Assembly (NCBI RefSeq): GCF_019599185.1
Contig: NZ_JAIEUL010000007.1
Location: 115,667-179,666 of the forward strand
Reading direction: 5' to 3'
Length of the DNA stretch: 64,000 nucleotides
Origin: Cryobacterium inferilacus
GTDB taxonomy: Bacteria > Actinomycetota > Actinomycetes > Actinomycetales > Microbacteriaceae
A program made the translations under genes and the position numbers. The stretch's first letter is position 1. Each line of letters begins with the position of its first letter. Positions 60,143 to 64,000 of the stretch are shown here, one piece after another. Below the pieces are notes generated by a model. That model worked only from the letters and a program-made list of their open reading frames with translations, was not told where the DNA came from and made no database searches.

Positions 60143-61015
60143 TCAGGCGACGTTGACGGGCATCGACCCGTGGCCCTGAGCGATGAGACGTTCGAGCACC
60201 TCGGGGCTGGTGGTGTTCTCCCCGAGCCGGTTGGGTTTGCCCTCGCCGTGGTAGTCGCTGGAGCCGGTGATCATCAGGCCGTACTTCTCGGCGAGCATGG
60301 TGAGCCTGGCCGTGGCCTCCGGCTTGTTCTCCCGGTGACCGAGCTCCAGGCCGAACAGACCGGCGTCCACCAGGGCGGCCAGACGGCTCTCGGCCATCAC
60401 ATCGGCGACGCCACGGGTGGCCGGATGCGCGATCACCGGCACGCCTCCCGCCGCACGAACCAGCGCCACGGCGCGCAGCGGGTCTGGAGCGTAGTGCGGC
60501 TGGAAATAGCCCGCTTCCCAGTGCAGGATCCCGGCGAATGCCTCGCTGCGGGTGAGGGCGAGCCCGTTGGCGACGAGGGCGTCGGCAATGTGCGGCCGGC
60601 CGACGGTGCCGCCCGTGGTGGTCTGGGCCAGCACATCGTCCCAGGTCAGTTCGTAGTCGGCGCCGATGCGGGCCACCATCTGTTCTGCCCTGGTGAGCCT
60701 GGCCTTCCGGATGTGCGCGGTCTCGGCCACGATGCCCGCGTCCGACGGATCGAACAGATAGGCCAGCAGGTGGATGCTGGTGTGCCCGACCCGGGTGCTG
60801 AACTCCATCCCGGGGATCAGGGTGATGCCGGCGGACCTAGCGGCGACCGAGGCCTCGTTCCAACCCGCGGTGGAGTCGTGATCGGTGAGCGCCACGGTGC
60901 CCAAACCGGCGGCGACGGCGGCGCGCACCAGCTGCGACGGGGTCTCGGTTCCGTCGGAGACGCTGGAGTGGGTGTGCAGGTCGATCGGACCCGTGGAACG
61001 CCGTTCGACTGCCAT
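60143..61015 (-). CDS. PHP-domain phosphoesterase
   Basis: 290 residues. IDLHTHSSVSDGT, VALTDHDSTAGW, ITLIPGMEFST and GSSDYHGEGKPN are the four PHP metal-binding motifs, as in RNase AM/TrpH-type 5'-3' exonucleases and 3',5'-nucleotide bisphosphate phosphatases. The protein is the standalone length for that group. The stop is 40 bp from the ISL3-adjacent palindromic element; 55 bp separate it from the divergent EEP gene. Confidence 0.88.
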   Translation of the reverse strand: MAVERRSTGPIDLHTHSSVSDGTETPSQLVRAAVAAGLGTVALTDHDSTAGWNEASVAARSAGITLIPGMEFSTRVGHTSIHLLAYLFDPSDAGIVAETAHIRKARLTRAEQMVARIGADYELTWDDVLAQTTTGGTVGRPHIADALVANGLALTRSEAFAGILHWEAGYFQPHYAPDPLRAVALVRAAGGVPVIAHPATRGVADVMAESRLAALVDAGLFGLELGHRENKPEATARLTMLAEKYGLMITGSSDYHGEGKPNRLGENTTSPEVLERLIAQGHGSMPVNVA

Positions 61016-61070
61016 TCCCCCATGCTAGTTGGCGCGGGAATCCAGCTTGGTCGCCTACAGTGACTCATCT

Positions 61071-62192
61071 ATGTTCTCCGTCCTGTTCCGCGGCCTCCTG
61101 GCCCTCGCCACCCTGGCCGTCCTCGTGGTGCTGGCCTGGCCGCAGTTCTTCGGGCTGCAGAGCACCTGGGTCATCGCGCACGCGGTCTCGCTGCGCGGGC
61201 TCGCCGTGGTCGTTGCCGTCGCCCTGCTCGCCGTGCTCGCGATCCCCCTGCTGCTGGTGCGGTCACTGCGGGGCATCACCACCGTGCTGATGGTCTTGCT
61301 GCTGCTGTTCGGCGCCGTGAACACCGGCATCCTGCTGCACCGCGGTATCGGCGGCACGGCGACGGATGCGGCGGGAGCCGCCGACAGCACGGCCGACACC
61401 GACGCCGGCGCCGCGGCATCCGCTGACACCGCCGCATCGATCACTGTGCTCAGTTGGAACACCCTGGGCGACGCCCCCGGAGCAGAGAACATCGCCGCGC
61501 TCGCGCTGGCGGAGGACGCCGACGTGATCACCCTGCCGGAGACCACCGAGGAGACCGGGGTGCTCATCGCCGAGGCCATGCGCGCCGCCGGCAGGCCGAT
61601 GTGGGTGCACACGGTGTCGTTCGACCTGATCTCCAAGGCCAGGTCAACCACCCTGCTGATCAGCCCGGAGCTGGGCGACTACACCGTCACGTCCAGCGCC
61701 GGCTCCGGCCCGCCAGGCAACACCAATACGTTGCCCACCGTGGTCGCCAAGCCCGTGGACGGCGACGGCCCCACGATCATCGCCGTGCACGCCGTGGCGC
61801 CGATCCAGTTCGAGATGTCGAACTGGCGCTCCGATCTGGATTGGTTGGCCGAGCAGTGCGACGCGACCGGCCCCGGCACCGATGGTGTGATCATGGCGGG
61901 CGACTTCAACGCCACCCTCGACCACTTCGCCGGCCGAGAGAGCACCAGCGGCAGCGGCACGAGCAGCACCGGCACGAACGCCGTGCTCGGCGACTGTGCG
62001 GATGCGGCTGCGTCTGCCGGAACCGCGGCCGTGGGCACCTGGCCCACCTGGGCGCCGCCGCTGCTCGGCTCCCCCATCGACCACGTGCTCGCCACGGCCG
62101 ACTGGCGGGTGCAGGCCATGCGGGTCATCGACACCGAGGACAACGCCGGCAGCGACCATCGCCCGATCGTGGCGACGCTGACCACCGGCTGA
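61071..62192 (+). CDS. Membrane-anchored endonuclease/exonuclease/phosphatase-family protein
   Basis: 373 residues. Three N-terminal helices (FRGLLALATLAVLVVLAW, LAVVVAVALLAVLAIPLLLV, VLMVLLLLFGAVNTGILL), an Ala/Thr/Asp-rich linker, then an EEP domain with VLSWNTLGD, TLPETTEE (metal Glu), IMAGDFNATLDH and GSDHRPIV. It is likely an extracellular, membrane-tethered nuclease or phosphodiesterase, with the domain predicted outside. ATG 61071 has no clear Shine-Dalgarno. The substrate is unknown. Confidence 0.85.
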   Translation: MFSVLFRGLLALATLAVLVVLAWPQFFGLQSTWVIAHAVSLRGLAVVVAVALLAVLAIPLLLVRSLRGITTVLMVLLLLFGAVNTGILLHRGIGGTATDAAGAADSTADTDAGAAASADTAASITVLSWNTLGDAPGAENIAALALAEDADVITLPETTEETGVLIAEAMRAAGRPMWVHTVSFDLISKARSTTLLISPELGDYTVTSSAGSGPPGNTNTLPTVVAKPVDGDGPTIIAVHAVAPIQFEMSNWRSDLDWLAEQCDATGPGTDGVIMAGDFNATLDHFAGRESTSGSGTSSTGTNAVLGDCADAAASAGTAAVGTWPTWAPPLLGSPIDHVLATADWRVQAMRVIDTEDNAGSDHRPIVATLTTG

Positions 62193-62263
62193 GAAGCGCA
62201 CTCCGACCAAGGCCGCGGGCCGCTCCCGGCGCGGGCACCGTGGCCTGGTGGGACAATGGTGGA

Positions 62264-63826
62264 ATGGCTGACTCCACCGAAACCGCATCCGCCCCCGCCA
62301 CCACCGTCTCGGCCCCCGCCGCCAGGTCGAACGAGAACCGGTCGACCACGCCCGGCTCGGAAGGGTTCAAGGAGTACATCTCCAGCGGTTGGGCCGACCG
62401 CACCGAGGAGGTGCCTCCCGCCCGTGAGCAGGCCCCGTTCGCGGCCGCCAGGCGTGAGCGTGTCTCCCGGCTGCACCCCGGCCACCGCCTGATCGTGCCG
62501 GCCGGCCGGCTCAAGCAGCGCGCCAACGACACCGACTACCCGTTCCGCGCCCACAGCGCGTTCGCACACCTCACCGGCTGGGGAACCGACGCAGAGCCCG
62601 GCGCCGTGCTCGTCTTCGAACCCACCGCCACCGGGCACGACACCACCGTCTACTTCCGTGAGCGTGCCGGCCGCGACTCCGACGAGTTCTACGCCAACTC
62701 CGAAATCGGCGAATTCTGGATCGGACCGCGGCCATCCATCGCCCAGGTCGCCGGCGACCTCGGCCTCACCGTGCGCGGCATCGACGACTTCGCCGAGGTC
62801 CTCCGCCGGGTCGACAGCGAGACCCTGCTCGTGCGCGAAGCCGACCCGTTCCTCACCGGCCAGGTCGACGACGCGCGCCTGCGCAACGCCGCAGAGCGGA
62901 TGCTCACCACGAACGCCGCCGACGCGCCGTTCAGCGTAGAGATCAACGGCGCGCACGACGCGGATGCCGGCCTGGCCCGCGACCTGTCCGAGCTGCGGCT
63001 GGTCAAGGACGCCTACGAGATCGGCCAGATGCGCCTCGCAGTGGCGGCCACAGCCCGCGGTTTCGAGGACGTCATCCGTGACCTGCCCCGCTCCAGCACG
63101 CACCAGCGCGGCGAACGCCTGGTCGAGGGTGTCTTCAACACCCGTGCCCGCGCCGACGGCAACACCGTCGGCTACGACACCATCGCGGCCTCAGGCCCGC
63201 ACGCCTGCATCCTGCACTGGACCCGCAACGACGGCCCGGTCACGCCCGGCGACGTGATGCTGCTGGATGCCGGTGTGGAGGTGGACAGCTACTACACCGC
63301 CGACATCACCCGCACCCTGCCCATCGACGGCACCTTCACCGATGTGCAGCGCCGGGTGTACGACGCCGTGCGTGAGGCCGCAGACGCCGCGTTCCTGGTC
63401 GCTAAGCCCGGCGCCATTTTCCGCGAGGTGCACGCGGCCGCGATGGCCGTGATCGCCAGGCACACCGCGGACTGGGGCATGTTGCCCGTCACCGCCGAGG
63501 AGGCGCTGCAGCCGGAGAACGGCCAGCACCGCCGCTACATGGTGCACGGCACCAGCCACCACCTGGGCCTCGACGTGCACGACTGCGCCCAGGCCCGCCG
63601 GGACATGTACATGGACGGCGTGATCGAGCCAGGCATGGTCTTCACCATCGAGCCCGGCCTGTACTTCCAGCCGGACGACCTCACCGTTCCCGCGGAGTAC
63701 CGCGGCATCGGTGTGCGCATCGAAGACGACATCCTGATCACCGAGACCGGTGCAGAGAACCTCTCCGCCGGCATCCCGCGCGGCTCCGCCGAGGTCGAGG
63801 CCTGGATGGCGGCCCTGCAGGCCTAA
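62264..63826 (+). CDS. pepP: Aminopeptidase P-family Xaa-Pro aminopeptidase
   Basis: 520 residues. A Ser/Thr/Ala-rich leader (~30), an AMP-N domain (HRLIVPAGRLKQRANDTDYPF) and the pita-bread metallopeptidase fold, with metal ligands in MLLDAGVEVDSYYTADITRT, HGTSHHLGLDVHD, FTIEPGLYF and VRIEDDILIT. It removes N-terminal residues before proline with two Mn(2+). ATG 62264 follows GGTGGA. A 17-bp stem terminator follows. Confidence 0.93.
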   Translation: MADSTETASAPATTVSAPAARSNENRSTTPGSEGFKEYISSGWADRTEEVPPAREQAPFAAARRERVSRLHPGHRLIVPAGRLKQRANDTDYPFRAHSAFAHLTGWGTDAEPGAVLVFEPTATGHDTTVYFRERAGRDSDEFYANSEIGEFWIGPRPSIAQVAGDLGLTVRGIDDFAEVLRRVDSETLLVREADPFLTGQVDDARLRNAAERMLTTNAADAPFSVEINGAHDADAGLARDLSELRLVKDAYEIGQMRLAVAATARGFEDVIRDLPRSSTHQRGERLVEGVFNTRARADGNTVGYDTIAASGPHACILHWTRNDGPVTPGDVMLLDAGVEVDSYYTADITRTLPIDGTFTDVQRRVYDAVREAADAAFLVAKPGAIFREVHAAAMAVIARHTADWGMLPVTAEEALQPENGQHRRYMVHGTSHHLGLDVHDCAQARRDMYMDGVIEPGMVFTIEPGLYFQPDDLTVPAEYRGIGVRIEDDILITETGAENLSAGIPRGSAEVEAWMAALQA

Positions 63827-63863
63827 CCGCCGCGCACCCCTCCCCGCACGACTGTGCCCCGAG

Positions 63864-63901
63864 CGGACAATTGCGCCCGGTACGCCGGGCGCAATTGTCC
63901 G
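63864..63901 (+). terminator. Rho-independent-type terminator after pepP
   Basis: A perfect 17-bp stem (CGGACAATTGCGCCCGG and its inverse) with a 4-nt loop TACG, followed by TTT, 37 bp past the pepP stop. Confidence 0.85.
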
Positions 63902-63938
63902 TTTCCGGGCGATGTCAAGCTGTGTGGAGTCACTTGGG

Positions 63939-64000
63939 TTAGATATTGACGGTTTCTTTGGGGATGTTGATGCCGACTGTGCCGGCGGGTGCGGGTGTTG
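63939..64000 (-). CDS. Possible C-terminal end of a gene entering from the right edge
   Basis: On the minus strand an open frame ends at TAA 63939 with the residues PAGTVGINIPKETVNI before the stop. Only about 20 codons are present, so reality and identity cannot be judged; the base composition is lower in GC than the surroundings, as in some IS ends. Confidence 0.3.
   Translation of the reverse strand, partial: TPAPAGTVGINIPKETVNI

Noticed and set aside
1..64000. Anti-phage defence island, prophage or integrative element
   Set aside because: No integrase, restriction, CBASS, toxin-antitoxin or phage structural genes were recognised; only the ISL3 element is accessory.
1..64000. tRNA, rRNA or riboswitch
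   Set aside because: No cloverleaf with TTCGA-type T-loop, no conserved rRNA stretches and no known riboswitch core were seen by eye; a covariance-model scan could still find small RNAs.

Overview
The window is high-GC actinobacterial DNA. Gene content (mycoredoxin, AdnA/AdnB helicase-nuclease, UvrD2, NudC, GlnR-type and PHO-type operator repeats, an LAETG sortase signal) and the clustered TCGACAAGCTC repeats suggest a Microbacteriaceae member, possibly Cryobacterium or a relative. That placement is inference from gene content; no rRNA is present. No tRNA, rRNA, CRISPR array or prophage was recognised.

Layout. 1-13100 is a nitrate/nitrite assimilation region. On the minus strand are the start of an FdhF/YdeP-type molybdoenzyme, a NAD(P)H-dependent electron-transfer subunit, assimilatory nitrate reductase, a NarK transporter, a sirohydrochlorin chelatase and NirD. 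On the plus strand, divergently, are NirB, a CysG/CobA-type siroheme synthase and an NnaR-like HemD-winged-helix regulator. GTNAC repeats of GlnR type sit in front of narK and in the nirD/nirB divergent region. 13277-31000 is ordinary chromosome: an LLM oxidoreductase, a protealysin-like M4 protease followed by its probable emfourin-type inhibitor, a sortase-anchored surface protein, FKBP, PrsW, Ada/AlkA, FAH, GT2, AspA, purine and uracil permeases and a carboxylesterase. 31003-41734 holds a PiT phosphate transporter with a three-repeat PHO box, a NUDIX hydrolase, mycoredoxin, PfkA, a SNF2 helicase, DUF2207, SGNH and an SDR. 41843-56758 is a DNA-repair and RNA-helicase neighbourhood resembling mycobacterial Rv3198c-Rv3211: UvrD2, NudC, AdnB, AdnA, DUF3107, a ferritin-like protein and RhlE, plus an APH-like probable pseudokinase and an orphan cyclodehydratase-like protein.

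56841-60027 is the main accessory feature. It is an ISL3-type element with matched imperfect terminal repeats and an 8-bp target duplication (AGTAACGT). It carries passenger genes (an ABM-type monooxygenase and a GlxA/AraC regulator) and a 129-bp duplication of its own transposase start. The remainder is a PHP phosphoesterase, a membrane-anchored EEP nuclease/phosphatase and aminopeptidase P.

Two families of interspersed palindromic elements were found by eye: an ACTTGC...CCCCTT hairpin family (four copies) and an element bounded by GCATAACTCCTGC inverted repeats (two copies). There is also a perfect 46-bp palindrome between convergent genes at 54318.
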